NCBI GenBank assembly: GCA_052387955.1
Contig: JBQTIQ010000040.1
Coordinates: 1 to 64,000, forward strand
DNA: 64,000 nucleotides
Origin: JBQTIQ01 sp052387955
GTDB taxonomy: Bacteria; Actinomycetota; Acidimicrobiia; Acidimicrobiales; JACDCH01
Direction of reading: 5' to 3'
Shown here piece after piece: positions 48,608 to 56,471 of the stretch; within the stretch, counting starts at the first letter, position 1; each line of letters opens with the position of its first letter. The notes below the pieces were generated by a model. That model had not been told where the DNA came from and did not search any database. It saw only the letters and a list, made by a program, of their open reading frames with translations. Position numbers and translations under genes: made by a program.

Positions 48608-49408
48608 GTGTCGGGCGTGGACGTCGTCGGGCGGTTCGCTGCTCTCGTCGGCGAGCCCGAGGGCGAGCTGCAGCTGGACGAGGCTGCCTTGCTCGTCGGG
48701 GCGACGTCCGACAGCGATGTCGACCTGGGCCTGCGGGTACTCGACGAACTGGCGGCGAGGTGCCCCGGCCCCACGCCCGACCAACTGTTGTGGCAGCTCT
48801 TCGTCGGTGAAGCGTTCGCCGGCAACCGCACCGACTACGCCGATCCTCGCAACTCGTACCTGCACATGGTGCTGGCCCGGCGCATTGGCATCCCGATCAC
48901 GCTGTCGATCGTGGCCATGGAGGTCGGGCGCCGGCGAGGGGTCGAGCTCCTCGGCGTCGGCATGCCCGGGCACTTCCTGGTGCGGGCGGGCGGCGATCCC
49001 GAGGCCTTCTACGACCCCTTCACCGCCGGCCAGCGCCTCGACCGGGACGGTTGCGAACGCCGGTTCCGGGTCCTGCACGGCCCCTCGGCGCCGTTCGTCC
49101 CCTCCTACCTCGACCCCGTCGGTCCCCGGGCGATCCTGTCCCGGGTGCTCGGCAACCTCAAGCCGATCCTCACCGACCGTCGCGACCGCAAGGGGCTGGA
49201 GTCGGTACTGCGGATGCGCCTGGCCGTCCCCGGCGCGCCGCTCGCCGAACGACAGGAGCTGGCCGGTGCCCTGGCCGCCGACGGCCGGTTCCTGCAAGCG
49301 GCGGCCGAGATGGACGAGCTCGGCGACCGGGCGGAAACCGCCGGCGACACCGATCTCGCCCGCGACGCCCGGGCCGGCGCCCTGTCGCTCCGGGCCCGCA
49401 TGAACTAG
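48608..49408 (+). CDS. SirB1-like transglutaminase-fold protein
   Basis: A 266-residue protein of the SirB1/Transglut_core2 family. Conserved blocks are FAGNRTDYADPRNSYLHMVL near 77, RRIGIPITLSIVAMEVGRR near 97 and GMPGHFLVRAGG near 118. The C-terminal about 90 residues look TPR-like (AGALAADGRFLQAAAEMDEL). The catalytic Cys of true transglutaminases is not evident. Function is unknown. GTG 48608 is 16 bp from the divergent synthetase start, so the promoters must overlap. GTG 48617 is an alternative. Confidence 0.8.
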   Translation: MSGVDVVGRFAALVGEPEGELQLDEAALLVGATSDSDVDLGLRVLDELAARCPGPTPDQLLWQLFVGEAFAGNRTDYADPRNSYLHMVLARRIGIPITLSIVAMEVGRRRGVELLGVGMPGHFLVRAGGDPEAFYDPFTAGQRLDRDGCERRFRVLHGPSAPFVPSYLDPVGPRAILSRVLGNLKPILTDRRDRKGLESVLRMRLAVPGAPLAERQELAGALAADGRFLQAAAEMDELGDRAETAGDTDLARDARAGALSLRARMN

Positions 49409-49501
49409 CGAGACGGTCGGGCCGACCCTGGCGGCTCTCGATCTGCTCGGTCCCGAGAGGGCTCGATGTTGTGACAAGTTCCGGGGCCGAGCAGATGCCG
49501 G

Positions 49502-49558
49502 CCGAGCGACCGCCAGGGAGCCGGGCGGCGATGGGGGCCGGGGGGGCGCAGCCCCCCA
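49502..49558 (-). repeat. Family B dispersed repeat, copy B4 (reverse orientation), with hairpin
   Basis: On the minus strand it directly follows the stop codon of the secreted miniprotein gene. Hairpin GGGGGGC-TGC-GCCCCCC is at 49541-49557, one base longer in each arm than the other copies. The tail (CCCATCGCCGCCCGGCTCCC, ending CTGGCGGTCGCTC) is diverged but colinear. It separates two convergent genes. The remaining 49409-49501 shows no gene. Confidence 0.75.
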
Positions 49559-49559
49559 G

Positions 49560-49814
49560 CTAATCGGTCGGAGTGAGACAGTCGGCGAGGAAGACGGAGG
49601 TGCCCTTGAGCACGGCGCGCAACTGGGCGGGCGTCAGGTGCCCGGCGCGGTACTCCGCCAACGCTTCGGTGATGATCGACTGCGCGGCGACGAAGCACAG
49701 GACCGGATCCGTCCGGTCGTCGCCCGTCTCGTGAGCCTGGGCCGTGCCGACCAGCGGCGCGGCCCCGACCGCGAGCATCGTTGCCACCACGAATCCTGCG
49801 ACCTTCTTGCCCAT
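49560..49814 (-). CDS. Small secreted protein with a cysteine pair
   Basis: An 84-residue protein. ATG 49814 follows GGGAGGG 4 nt upstream. Residues 1-25 are a clear signal peptide (MGKKVAGFVVATMLAVG, cleaved after TAQA). The mature part of about 58 residues has two Cys (in VLCFVAAQ and LADCLTPTD) that could form one disulfide, and a helical middle (SIITEALAEYRAGHLTPAQL). I do not recognise a family. The gene ends exactly at a family B repeat. Confidence 0.72.
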   Translation of the reverse strand: MGKKVAGFVVATMLAVGAAPLVGTAQAHETGDDRTDPVLCFVAAQSIITEALAEYRAGHLTPAQLRAVLKGTSVFLADCLTPTD

Positions 49815-49969
49815 GACGCCCTCCCGTGTCCCGATGGTCGGGACATGACACCGTGGCAAGTCGGCTGTCAAGAAGTCATCGCCGGTCCGTACGCATGCCG
49901 CTCGCGCCGTCACGAGGGGCGCTCGCCACGACCCGGCCCCTCCGAGGGAGCTGCCGGTACCCTGCGCCG

Positions 49970-50827
49970 ATGGCCACGGCGAGTGGGGACGAGAGGCCCG
50001 TCGCCATCGTCCTCGGGGGAGGCGGCAACCTCGGCGCCGTGCAGGTCGGCATGCTGCGCGCCCTTGCCGATGCCGGCGTGACGCCGGACATGATCTTCGG
50101 CTGTTCGGTCGGCGCCCTCAACGGTGCCGCCTTCGCCATCTCTCCCACCACGGCCGGCGTCGACGCCCTCGAGGGCATCTGGAGGGGAGCGCTCGGTGCC
50201 CGGCTGATGCCGTCGGGATGGTGGCCCACTGCCGTCGGGCTCACCCGTCGGGGCGACTCCCTCCAGGACCCCGCCGCGCTGCGCCGGCTGATCCGCGACG
50301 CCCCGGTGAGCCGCTTCGAGGAGTTCGCCGTTCCCTTCGAATGTGTCGCCACCGCCGTCGACGACGCCCGTGAGGTGTGGTTCGGGTCGGGCGATATCGA
50401 AGCGCCGATCATGGCGTCGTGTGCGGTACCGGTGGTGTACCCGGCGGTGTGGATCGACGGCGTTCGCTACCGCGACGGCGCCATCGTCAACGAGGTACCG
50501 ATCTCCCGCGCCGTCGAGCGCGGTGCTCGCACCATCTACGTGTTGCACGTCGGCGCCCAGGACCGGCCCCGCCGTCCGGCCCGGCGCCCCCTCGACGTGG
50601 CCGTCGAGGCGTACTGGGTGGCCCGCAGGAACCGCTTCGTGCGGGAGATGGACACCCTCCCCGAGGGGGTGAAGGCCGTCGTCCTGCCCACCGGGCCCGC
50701 GGTGGGCTTGCGGTTCCACGACTTCACCCGCACCGGCCAGCTCATGGCCCAGGCCTACCGGGCCAGTCGGGCGCTGCTCGACCTGCCCCTCCCGGCGTCG
50801 GGCAACCATCGCCAAGATCTCCCTTGA
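49970..50827 (+). CDS. Patatin-like phospholipase
   Basis: A 285-residue lipid acyl hydrolase of the patatin/RssA type. The oxyanion loop is LGGGGNLGAVQVG near 15, the nucleophile Ser is in FGCSVGALNGAA near 43, and the catalytic Asp is in YRDGAIVNEVPI near 168. The C-terminal about 60 residues are Arg-rich and helical. No signal peptide is seen, so it acts in the cytoplasm or at the inner membrane. ATG 49970 opens with MATASGDERPVAIV. Confidence 0.9.
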   Translation: MATASGDERPVAIVLGGGGNLGAVQVGMLRALADAGVTPDMIFGCSVGALNGAAFAISPTTAGVDALEGIWRGALGARLMPSGWWPTAVGLTRRGDSLQDPAALRRLIRDAPVSRFEEFAVPFECVATAVDDAREVWFGSGDIEAPIMASCAVPVVYPAVWIDGVRYRDGAIVNEVPISRAVERGARTIYVLHVGAQDRPRRPARRPLDVAVEAYWVARRNRFVREMDTLPEGVKAVVLPTGPAVGLRFHDFTRTGQLMAQAYRASRALLDLPLPASGNHRQDLP

Positions 50828-50861
50828 CCTCAACCCCGCTTCAAGTCTTACGGTGCTGCGA

Positions 50862-51463
50862 ATGACAGACGACCTCACCCCCGCCCCGCCCGAAGACGCC
50901 CTCGGCCTCGCCGTCATCGTTGCCAGCACGCGCCAGGGCCGGTTCGGGGAAACGGTGGCCAACTGGTTCGTGGACCAGGCCAAACAACGCTCGGACTATG
51001 TCCTCGACGTCATCGACCTGGCCGAGACGCCGCTGCCGTTCACGCTGCCCTCGCCGGCACCCCCCGAGGTGGCGGCCTTCAGCGAGCGCATCGCAGCCGC
51101 CGACGCCTTCGTCGTGGTGACGCCCGAGTACAACCACAGCTTCCCCGGCCCGCTCAAGAACGCCATCGACACCGTCCACGCCGAGTGGCTGGCCAGCCGG
51201 TGGCGTTCGTGTCCTACGGCGGGGTGTCGGGCGGTCTGCGGGCCGTCGAAGCGCTGAGGCTGGTGTTCGCCGAACTGCACGCCACCACCGTGCGGGACTC
51301 GGTGAGCTTCGCCATGGCCCACCGGCTCTTCGACGCCGAAGGGCGGCTCCAGGAGCCCGACGCGGCCGCGGCCGCCGCCGCCGCCACTCGTCTGCTCGAC
51401 CAGCTCACGTGGTGGGGCGTAGCCCTGCGAGAAGCCCGGGCCCGGCGGCCTTACCACGGGTGA
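50862..51463 (+). pseudogene. NADPH-dependent FMN reductase, interrupted by a -1 frameshift
   Basis: A flavodoxin-fold NADPH:FMN/quinone reductase. The first frame gives VIVASTRQGRFGETVANWF near 20 and VVVTPEYNHSFPGPLKNAID near 83, then fails at 51195. The next frame resumes with PVAFVSYGGVSGGLRAVEAL and continues to 51463. One missing A (gccAgccggtg for gccAAgccggtg) explains the break, giving a normal 200-residue protein if restored. TTGACC at 50824 and TACGGT at 50849 could form a promoter with an almost leaderless start. Real decay or sequence error cannot be separated here. Confidence 0.85.
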
Positions 51464-51492
51464 GGCTGCGTTGCCTCGGTGACGTCTGGATC

Positions 51493-51516
51493 GAGCCGCC
51501 GCCGTTGCGGCGGCTC
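51493..51516 (+). terminator. Perfect hairpin between FMN reductase and ABC exporter
   Basis: GAGCCGCCGC pairs with GCGGCGGCTC around a CGTT loop, a perfect 10-bp GC-rich stem. It sits 30 bp after the reductase stop and 26 bp before the ABC exporter ATG. There is no T-run. A terminator or a leader structure for the exporter are both possible. Confidence 0.6.
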
Positions 51517-51542
51517 CCCGTAGAGAAGAAGAGGGTCGGCCC

Positions 51543-53459
51543 ATGAGCGACGTCAACATGTGGATGGCGCTGCAGAGCGCCATGCAGGACGGAGGCGAAC
51601 GCCGCCGGGTGTCGCGGGCCACCGTGCGCCGGGTGGGGGTGTTCGCCCGGCCCCACCGGCGCACGATCAGTTCCTACCTGGCACTGGCCACGCTGGCGGC
51701 GGTCCTCGGGGTGGCCACTCCCATCCTGGCCGGCCGGGCCGTGGACGCCATCGTCGAAGGGGACGGCACCGGGAGGGTGGTGACGTTGGCGGTCCTGATC
51801 GCGGTCATCGCCGTCGTCGACTCCGCCGTCGGCCTGCTCCAGCGCCTCGAGTCGTCGCGGCTGGGCGAGAACCTGATCCTCGACCTGCGGCGGGCCGTGT
51901 TCGAGCACGTGCAGCGGATGCCGGTGGCGTTCTTCACCCGCACCCACACCGGCGCCCTGGTGAGCCGGCTCAACAACGACGTCATCGGTGCCCAGCGGGC
52001 GTTCACCTCAGCCCTCTCGGGCGTGGTGACCAACGTCATCGCCCTCGTGCTCACGTTGGCGGTGATGGTGAGCCTGTCGTGGCCCATCACGCTGCTGGCG
52101 TTGGCGATGCTGCCGGTATTCGTGGTCCCAGCCCGGAGGGTCGGCGCCAAGGTCGGCGTCCTCGAACGGGAAGCGGCCGAGCACAACGCGGCCATGACCT
52201 CCCAGATGACCGAGCGCTTCTCGGCCCCGGGAGCCACCTTGGTCAAGCTCTTCGGCCGGCCCGGGGAGGAGGCGGCTGAGTTCGGCCGCCGGGCGTCGAG
52301 GGTCCGCGACATCGGTGTGCGCTCGGCCATGGCGGCGGAGGTGTTCCTCCGGGCGCTGACGCTGGTGTCGGGGCTGGCCCAAGCCCTCATCTACGGGCTC
52401 GGTGGCTATCTGGCGCTGCAGGGCAACCTCGACGCCGGCACGGTGGTGACCATGGCCCTGCTGCTGACCCGGCTCTACGCCCCGTTGACGGCCCTGGCCA
52501 CCGCCCGACTCGACGTGGTCACCGCTCTGGTCAGCTTCGAGCGGGTCTTCGAGGTTCTCGACATCGTCCCGCTCGTGCGCGAGAAGCCGGGGGCGGTGAC
52601 GGTGCCCGACGGGCCCGTGTCGGTCGTCCTCGACGGCGTCCGATTCCGCTATCCGTCGGCCGAGCAGGTGTCGTTGGCGTCGCTCGAGGAGGTCCTCGTC
52701 CTCGACGATCAGCTCGGCGACGAGGTCCTGCACGGGGTCTCGCTCCGGGTCGAGCCCGGGCAGATGGTCGCCCTGGTGGGACCGTCGGGGGCGGGGAAGT
52801 CGACCCTGGCGTCGCTGGTGCCGCGCCTCTACGACGTGGACGTCGGTGTGGTCGCCCTCGGAGGGACGGACGTGCGCGACCTGACCTTCGAGTCGATCCG
52901 CCAGACTGTCGGCGTGGTGACCCAGGACGGTCACCTCTTCCACGACACCATCGGTGCCAACCTGCGTTACGCCCGTCCCGAGGCCAGCGACGACGACCTG
53001 TGGGAGGCGCTGCGCAGCGCCCGGCTCGAACAGCTGGTCGCCGCGCTGCCGCGTGGCCTGGACACCGTCGTCGGCGAGCGGGGGTACCGGCTCTCGGGCG
53101 GCGAGCGCCAGCGCCTGACCATCGCCCGGCTCCTGCTGGCCCGCCCCCGGGTGGTGATCCTCGACGAGGCGACCGCCCATCTCGACTCGGAATCGGAGTC
53201 CGCGGTGCAAGAGGCGCTGGCGGCCGCGCTCGAAGGCCGTACCGCCCTCGTCATCGCCCACCGCCTGTCGACGGTGAGGGCGGCCGACGCCATCCTGGTG
53301 ATCGAGGAAGGCCGGGTGGTCGAACGGGGTACCCACGGCGAGCTCCTGGCCGCCGACGGTCGCTACGCCGACCTCTACCGCACCCAGTTCGCCGGCGACG
53401 GCGCGGCCGCCAACGGCCATGGGTCACCGTCATCGGTCGGGGGCGTGCTCCCAGCCTGA
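51543..53459 (+). CDS. ABC exporter, fused membrane and ATPase domains (ABCB type)
   Basis: A 638-residue half-transporter. Six membrane helices lie at about residues 45-330 with the usual coupling-helix region (MPVAFFTRTHTGALVSRLNND). The ATPase follows with GPSGAGKSTLAS near 418, LSGGERQRLTIARLLLARP near 517 and VILDEATAHLDSE near 538. There is an insertion of about 15 residues (LASLEEVLVLDDQLGDEV) between the first strands of the nucleotide-binding domain. It should function as a homodimer. Substrate is unknown. Confidence 0.92.
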   Translation: MSDVNMWMALQSAMQDGGERRRVSRATVRRVGVFARPHRRTISSYLALATLAAVLGVATPILAGRAVDAIVEGDGTGRVVTLAVLIAVIAVVDSAVGLLQRLESSRLGENLILDLRRAVFEHVQRMPVAFFTRTHTGALVSRLNNDVIGAQRAFTSALSGVVTNVIALVLTLAVMVSLSWPITLLALAMLPVFVVPARRVGAKVGVLEREAAEHNAAMTSQMTERFSAPGATLVKLFGRPGEEAAEFGRRASRVRDIGVRSAMAAEVFLRALTLVSGLAQALIYGLGGYLALQGNLDAGTVVTMALLLTRLYAPLTALATARLDVVTALVSFERVFEVLDIVPLVREKPGAVTVPDGPVSVVLDGVRFRYPSAEQVSLASLEEVLVLDDQLGDEVLHGVSLRVEPGQMVALVGPSGAGKSTLASLVPRLYDVDVGVVALGGTDVRDLTFESIRQTVGVVTQDGHLFHDTIGANLRYARPEASDDDLWEALRSARLEQLVAALPRGLDTVVGERGYRLSGGERQRLTIARLLLARPRVVILDEATAHLDSESESAVQEALAAALEGRTALVIAHRLSTVRAADAILVIEEGRVVERGTHGELLAADGRYADLYRTQFAGDGAAANGHGSPSSVGGVLPA

Positions 53460-53547
53460 CGCCCGCCGGACTGCGACGCCCGCAGCCGACCGCCAAGGAC
53501 AGTCCCGGGCCCCGAGGTTCTGTGCTCACACCGCTACCGTGACGTCC

Positions 53548-54000
53548 ATGGCCAATCTGCCGTCCCAACCGGTCGCGTTCACGGCGTCGGGGCCACCCCA
53601 GACGGTGATCGATCCCGAGCCCGCCGACGCCGTCAGCGGGTTGGCCGAAGCGCTGGCCCAGCCTGATGACGAGCGCCGCGACGCGGTGTCGGCGGTCGTG
53701 GCGCGCTGGCCGCGGTACCTCGACGGGTGGGCTCAGCTCGGCCGTCTGGCCCGGGACGACATGGAGGCGTACGCCGCCTTCCGGGTCGGCTACCACCGTG
53801 GCCTCGACCGGTTGCGAGGCAGTGGCTGGCGGGGATCGGGATACGTGCGTTGGGACCAGCCCGAGAACCGGGGCTTCCTGCGGGCGCTGGCCGGGCTCGC
53901 CGGCACCGCCGAAGCCATAGGCGAGGTCGACGAGGCCGAGCGGTGTTCGTTGTTCCTGCACCAGCTCGACCCTGCCTGGCCCCCGGCCGCCTTCGACTGA
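53548..54000 (+). CDS. DUF3151 family protein
   Basis: A 150-residue soluble protein. The stretch YVRWDQPENRGFLRALAGL near residue 98 and GEVDEAERCSLFLHQLDPAWP near 125 match the actinobacterial DUF3151 family. The rest is helical (TPR-like). Function is unknown, and the family is largely confined to Actinomycetota, which supports the taxonomic reading. ATG 53548 was chosen; GTG 53539 is three codons upstream. Confidence 0.82.
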   Translation: MANLPSQPVAFTASGPPQTVIDPEPADAVSGLAEALAQPDDERRDAVSAVVARWPRYLDGWAQLGRLARDDMEAYAAFRVGYHRGLDRLRGSGWRGSGYVRWDQPENRGFLRALAGLAGTAEAIGEVDEAERCSLFLHQLDPAWPPAAFD

Positions 54001-54015
54001 GCGTCAGAGCCGACG

Positions 54016-54579
54016 TTGGCCGCACCCGGAGGCGCCGGGCCCATCGGGCCGGTCCCGCCCGGCGCCGATCCCGACAGCTACGACAAGACGCGTCGGCGGG
54101 TCCTGTGGACCTTCCCGTCGGGCCTCTACGTCGTCGGGAGCCGCAGCGCCGACGGCTCCCGACGCAACGCCATGACCGCGAACTGGGTGACCCAGGTCAG
54201 CTTCGAGCCCAAACTGGTGGGCGTCGGGATCGAGAAGGACGCGCTGACCCACGCCCTCGTGGCCGACCGGGGCGCGTTCTCGATCTGCACCGTCGCTCGC
54301 GACGACCGTGCCATCGTCCGCAAGTTCACCAAGCCGGTCGATGCCCACGTCGAGGGCGAGACGGTGACGCTCAACGGCTTCACGTTCGTCGACGGTCCGT
54401 GCACCGGGACACCCGTGCTCGACCAGGCGGCCGCGTTCATCGAGTGCGAGGTGCGCACCCCGGTCGATTGCGGCGGGCACACGTTCTTCATCGGCGAGGT
54501 CGTCAACGCTGCCTTCCGGGCCACCGAGGACACCGAGGTGCTGCGCATGGAGGACACCCGCATGTCCTACGGCGGGTAG
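54016..54579 (+). CDS. Flavin reductase-domain protein
   Basis: A 187-residue protein of the flavin reductase-like (split-barrel, FMN-binding) family. VLWTFPSGLYVVGSRSADG near 31 and NAMTANWVTQVSFEPKLVGV near 51 are the FMN-binding strands. ALVADRGAFSICTVARDD near 80 completes the core. It probably uses NAD(P)H to reduce flavin for a monooxygenase. The start is TTG 54016, 15 bp after DUF3151; no ATG or GTG precedes the domain. It lies 8 bp before the metzincin-like gene. Confidence 0.85.
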   Translation: MAAPGGAGPIGPVPPGADPDSYDKTRRRVLWTFPSGLYVVGSRSADGSRRNAMTANWVTQVSFEPKLVGVGIEKDALTHALVADRGAFSICTVARDDRAIVRKFTKPVDAHVEGETVTLNGFTFVDGPCTGTPVLDQAAAFIECEVRTPVDCGGHTFFIGEVVNAAFRATEDTEVLRMEDTRMSYGG

Positions 54580-54587
54580 CACCGACG

Positions 54588-55517
54588 GTGAGCCCCTCCC
54601 CGAGGCCACGGTGGTGGGCGGCCGCCGGCGTGGGCGTGCTGTGCGCAACGGTGGCCGGCTGCGGCCTCGCTGACGGCGGCGGTGGCTCTGGGGGCCGGCT
54701 CGAAGGCCCACCCCAGACCCTCGAGCCCGGGCCGTCGACGTCGCGGCTCACGGTGCCGGGGAAGCCCGAGCTCGACATCCCCGTGGGCGCCGGGCCGGGC
54801 CCCGAGGTCCCGGCCCCGTCGGCTCCTACCGGTCCGGCCTCGACCGGGCCGGGGCCGGCACCGGCCCCGGTCCTCGACGGCGCCGTCGAGGTGGGGTTCT
54901 TCGCCCCGGCTGTCCTCCGGCCCGACCTGTCGACCCGGGTGCTGGTCGAGGTCCGCAACCAACCCGGGGCTGCGCCCGCGGGCGCAAGCCTCGACCACCT
55001 CCAGGGCGTGCTGGCCGCGGTCACCGGCAAGCCGGTGACCGTCACCAGCGGCCCGGGCATCGCCGGCGGCGCACGGGACTGGTCCGATGCCGCAGTCCGG
55101 GCCGAGGCCAGCGCCGGTACCGCGGTGTCGGCCGACGGCACCGTGGTGCTGCGCCTGCTCTTCCTCGAGGGCGTCTTCGAGGGCAGCGCCGGGGTCCTGG
55201 GTGTGGCCGTGCGGGGCGACACCGCCGCCATCTTCTCGGACGCCATCAGCGCGTCGGGCGGCCTGCTCTCGGGTAGCGGCCCGATCGAGAACGCGGTGGT
55301 GACCCACGAGGTCGGCCATCTCCTCGGCCTGGTCGACGTCTACCGTCAGACCGGCCGGGCCGATCCCGACCACCCTGGCCATTCGTCGAATCCGGGCTCG
55401 GTCATGTACTGGGCGGTCGAGTCGTCGCTGATCGGCAGCCTCCTGGGTGAGTTCCCCCCGACCGAGTTCGACCAGGCCGACCTGGCCGACCTGGCCGCCA
55501 TCCGTTCGGGCGCTTGA
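54588..55517 (+). CDS. Metzincin-like zinc protease, lipoprotein
   Basis: A 309-residue exported protein. Residues 1-25 form a lipoprotein signal ending VAGC, so the Cys at about 25 should be lipidated. A Pro/Gly-rich linker spans about 30-98. The catalytic domain carries THEVGHLLGLVDVYRQT near 242, an HExxHxxGxxD zinc site. It is followed after about 25 residues by NPGSVMYWAVE, which fits the Met-turn. Activity is inferred from these motifs. Substrate is unknown. GTG 54588 starts the signal. The stop overlaps the mobA start (TTGA). Confidence 0.8.
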   Translation: MSPSPRPRWWAAAGVGVLCATVAGCGLADGGGGSGGRLEGPPQTLEPGPSTSRLTVPGKPELDIPVGAGPGPEVPAPSAPTGPASTGPGPAPAPVLDGAVEVGFFAPAVLRPDLSTRVLVEVRNQPGAAPAGASLDHLQGVLAAVTGKPVTVTSGPGIAGGARDWSDAAVRAEASAGTAVSADGTVVLRLLFLEGVFEGSAGVLGVAVRGDTAAIFSDAISASGGLLSGSGPIENAVVTHEVGHLLGLVDVYRQTGRADPDHPGHSSNPGSVMYWAVESSLIGSLLGEFPPTEFDQADLADLAAIRSGA

Positions 55518-56110
55518 GACCGGTCGGTCGGGGCGCCGGGGCGCCAGCGCCCGGACCGTTCTCGGCGGTGGTGCTCACCGGTGGGCGGAGCCGGCGCATG
55601 GGCCGGGACAAGGCCCTCCTCCCGATCGACGGCCTGGCGATGGCGGCCCGGGTCGCGGCCGCGATGGCGGCGGCGGGAGCCGATGAGGTGTTCTGCGTGG
55701 GCGGGGACGTCGATGGTCTCCGGGCGCTCGGGCTCGAGGCGGTGCCCGACCGCCATCCCGGGCAGGGACCCTTGGGGGGGCTGGTGACGGCGTTCGCTCG
55801 GGCGCGCCGCCCGGTGTTGCTGGCGGCACCCTGCGATCTACTGCACCCGTCGGCCGTGGCGATGGCGGCGGTCGTGTCGAGGCTGGCCGCGGCGCCGGCC
55901 GCGGTGTTGGGTGTGGTGCCGCTGGCCGGGGGCGTCCGCCAGCCTCTCGACGGCGCCTACCGCTCGGCGGTGGGCCCGGTCCTGGCGGCGGCCTTCGCCG
56001 CCGGCGAACGGTCGGTGAAGGGGGCCGTCGCCGCGGTAGCGGTGATCGAGCTCGACACTCCGGTCCCCGACGCCCACGCCGACGCCGACGTGCCTGCCGA
56101 TCTTCGGTGA
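55514..56110 (+). CDS. mobA: Molybdenum cofactor guanylyltransferase (MobA-like)
   Basis: A 198-residue nucleotidyltransferase. LTGGRSRRMGRDKALLPIDG near 20 is the MobA GTP-binding signature, DRHPGQGPLGGLVTAF near 78 is the core, and LLAAPCDLLHP near 100 carries the metal-binding Asp. It attaches GMP to molybdopterin to form the guanine-dinucleotide cofactor. The TTG start overlaps the upstream stop, giving translational coupling. No other molybdenum gene is in the window, and the CTP-dependent MocA type cannot be excluded. Confidence 0.82.
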   Translation: MRPVGRGAGAPAPGPFSAVVLTGGRSRRMGRDKALLPIDGLAMAARVAAAMAAAGADEVFCVGGDVDGLRALGLEAVPDRHPGQGPLGGLVTAFARARRPVLLAAPCDLLHPSAVAMAAVVSRLAAAPAAVLGVVPLAGGVRQPLDGAYRSAVGPVLAAAFAAGERSVKGAVAAVAVIELDTPVPDAHADADVPADLR

Positions 56111-56147
56111 CCGGTACGGTTGCGCACCAGCGTCCAAGGAGGAGTCC

Positions 56148-56471
56148 ATGACCATCCCCGAGATCGACGTCTCCGAGCTGGCTCGGCTACGGGCCGAGGG
56201 CGCCCCGTTGGTCGATGTGCGCGAAGCGGACGAGTACGACGAGTTCCACGTGCCCGGCGCCCGACTGATCCCGCTGGCCACCGTGCCCGAACAGCTCGAG
56301 GAGTTCTCCGCTGACGAGCGGGTCTACGTGATCTGCAAGGGCGGTGGCCGTAGCGCCAAGGCGGTCGAGTTCCTCAACGCCAACGGCTTCGATGCCGTCA
56401 ACGTGGCCGGTGGCAGCACGGCATGGAGAGATGCCGGCCACCCGGTCGTCATCGGCAGCGAACCCGGTTGA
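56148..56471 (+). CDS. Rhodanese-domain sulfurtransferase
   Basis: A single-domain 107-residue rhodanese. The active-site Cys is in VICKGGGRSAKA near 64, a loop of the length typical for sulfur transfer, and VDVREADEYDEFHVPGA near 22 is the family start. ATG 56148 has AAGGAGGA about 5 nt upstream. The gene lies 37 bp after mobA and overlaps the exonuclease gene through TTGA. Sulfur supply to molybdopterin is a possible role but is inferred from position only. Confidence 0.92.
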   Translation: MTIPEIDVSELARLRAEGAPLVDVREADEYDEFHVPGARLIPLATVPEQLEEFSADERVYVICKGGGRSAKAVEFLNANGFDAVNVAGGSTAWRDAGHPVVIGSEPG

